The notes beneath the pieces were generated by a model. It was not told the DNA's origin and made no database searches. It saw nothing but the letters and a program-made list of their open reading frames with translations. A DNA stretch of 64,000 nucleotides, taken from the NCBI RefSeq assembly GCF_017356035.1, contig NZ_JAFIQX010000006.1, forward strand, positions 1-64,000. The letters run 5' to 3'. Made by a program: the position numbers and the translations under genes. Position 1 is the first letter of the stretch, and every line of letters begins with the position of its first letter. The stretch comes from Longitalea luteola. GTDB taxonomy: Bacteria; Bacteroidota; Bacteroidia; Chitinophagales; Chitinophagaceae. Below, piece by piece: positions 63,034-64,000 of this stretch.

Positions 63034-63492
63034 AAATCGCTGAAGGCTGAAGGCTTAAAGCTGAAGGCAAATACACTATCGCTTAGCGTTGTCTGCGTCT
63101 GCTTGCTGAACGTTCGCGAAGCTCGGAAAGCGAGGCAGCAGGCCAATCGGTAGCCTTTAGCCTTACGCCCTTAGCTTTTAGCTGTATTTTGCGTTTGGCT
63201 GTATTTCGCCTTCCGCCTTTAGCCTTTAGCTCTATTTCGCGTTAAGCGTTCAGCGCCTGCCGGCAGGCAGGTTTTGCGTTTAGCGTTTTTTTTATACATT
63301 CGCATAGTGAATGATATAGTTAAAATATTCTATTCTTACCTGGCATTTCTGCGAAGCGCATGCGCAAACGTGCCATAGTATTCACGTCTTACCTACATAT
63401 TCAATTATCTTCCTGCTATAAGCCCTGAACGATTAGCCTCCTGAGCGAAAGTCGCAGGGTTGTATTATATTCATACTGTAATAAAAAAAATT
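63034..63492. repeat. TTTAGC/GCTAAA word repeats (family C)
   Basis: About 260 bp (63034-63290) of short repeated words (GCTGAAGGC, GCCTTTAGC, GTTAAGCGTTCAGC, TTTTGCGTTTAGCG). It includes the palindrome CCTGCCGGCAGG at 63256-63267. The rest of the spacer (to 63492) is AT-rich upstream of the saccharopine-dehydrogenase-like gene. Confidence 0.6.
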
Positions 63493-64000
63493 ATGAAACA
63501 TATTGCCGTTATCGGACTGGGCAAAGTGGGTTCACTGGTAGCCACTTTGCTGAGTAATGTATTTACTGTTACTGGTGTTGATAAAAACAAACCTGCCAAT
63601 GTACCATTTGAAACAATTGCCGGCGATGTAAATGACAGCAAGTTTCTGGAAGAGTTGTTATCAAAGTACGATGCAGTGGTTTCCTGTTTGCCGTACAACC
63701 TGAATTTACCGGTGGCCGAAGCTGCTTATAAAACCGGTATCCATTATTTCGATCTTACTGAAGATGTGCCCACCACAAGCGCTATCCGCAAAATGGCTGA
63801 AACATCCAAAGGCGTTATGGCGCCGCAATGCGGACTCGCCCCCGGATTTATTGGTATCGTGGGCGCCGATCTCTGCCATCGATTTACCAAGTTGCGCGAT
63901 GTTGAACTGCGCGTAGGTGCATTACCCCGCTTTCCCAATGGATTGCTGGCCTATTCATTCACCTGGTCACCCGCCGGTGTTATCAATGAATACATCAATG
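63493..64000 (+). CDS. Saccharopine dehydrogenase-like NAD(P)-binding protein (partial)
   Basis: The first 169 codons of a gene cut by the window edge. The N-terminus HIAVIGLGKVGSLVATLL is a Rossmann dinucleotide-binding motif (GxGxxG). VVSCLPYNLNLPVAEAAYKTG and YFDLTEDVPTT follow, then GLAPGFIGIVGADL. This pattern fits the saccharopine-dehydrogenase / lysine 6-dehydrogenase family, which acts on lysine-derived imino acids. ATG at 63493 is supported by the motif starting directly after it. The product and length cannot be finalised from this window. Confidence 0.85.
   Translation, partial: MKHIAVIGLGKVGSLVATLLSNVFTVTGVDKNKPANVPFETIAGDVNDSKFLEELLSKYDAVVSCLPYNLNLPVAEAAYKTGIHYFDLTEDVPTTSAIRKMAETSKGVMAPQCGLAPGFIGIVGADLCHRFTKLRDVELRVGALPRFPNGLLAYSFTWSPAGVINEYIN

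Noticed and set aside
1-64000. tRNA, rRNA, CRISPR, transposase or phage genes
   Set aside because: No cloverleaf with a T-loop, no rRNA words, no regularly spaced direct repeats with unique spacers and no transposase or integrase motif was found. The tandem and palindromic repeats lack spacer structure.

Overview
The window looks like a chromosomal segment of a Bacteroidota bacterium, most likely family Chitinophagaceae (Niastella/Chitinophaga-like). This is inferred from three ECF-sigma/FecR/TonB-receptor loci (two with a SusD partner), type IX secretion (T9SS) cargo tails with a PorV-like protein, several lipoproteins, glycoside hydrolases, and promoters of the Bacteroidota form (TTTG, 17-21 nt, TAnnTTTG). 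There are 45 protein genes. The last is cut by the window edge. I see no rRNA, tRNA, CRISPR array, transposase or phage gene.

Layout. 244-4679 (minus): a compact cluster of a MauE-like redox membrane protein, a small HTH protein, a Ser/Thr kinase fused to a LanC-like toroid, an unknown protein and a Lys-rich HTH protein. 5222-19898 (plus): ECF sigma, FecR, an STN-type TonB receptor, a lipoprotein, a T9SS cargo protein with MBG repeats, PorV, a beta-helix lipoprotein, a second cargo protein sharing the first one's N-terminal domain, and an S41 protease lipoprotein. 20105-22638 (plus): AraC-type HTH, a second MauE-like protein, a propeller-like protein and a tiny exported four-cysteine peptide, preceded by a good promoter and a structured leader. 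22701-30123 (minus): ECF sigma, FecR, SusC, SusD. 30541-35556 (minus): leucine operon leuC-leuD-leuA/cimA-like-leuB. 35964-40825 (plus): GH3 glucosidase, a porin-like protein, a YhcH-family protein. 40952-54237 (minus): ECF sigma, PD40 lipoprotein, FecR, SusC, SusD, a VCBS/FG-GAP lipoprotein, a vanadium haloperoxidase/PAP2 protein. 54527-64000: DinB-like protein, small exported proteins, a WalJ-type metallo-hydrolase, GH43, a uracil-DNA-glycosylase-like protein, an amidohydrolase and the start of a saccharopine-dehydrogenase-like gene.

How the genes work together. In each FecI/FecR locus a substrate-bound TonB receptor would signal through its N-terminal STN domain to FecR, releasing the ECF sigma to raise transcription of the receptor and its cargo genes. 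The first locus pairs this circuit with PorV and two CTD-tagged proteins, so it looks like a regulated surface-display unit. The two MauE loci each combine a CxC-bearing membrane redox protein with an HTH regulator and peptide-related partners (a kinase-LanC fusion in one, a four-Cys exported peptide in the other). These are the best candidates here for an undescribed system.

A further theme is intergenic: three families of short-word, imperfectly palindromic repeats (AATCTCAAA-type, GGTAACTGGTAACC-type and TTTAGCGTTTAGC-type) fill many spacers, including every spacer of the leu operon. A separate GC-rich palindromic element appears to have inserted in frame inside the VCBS gene.
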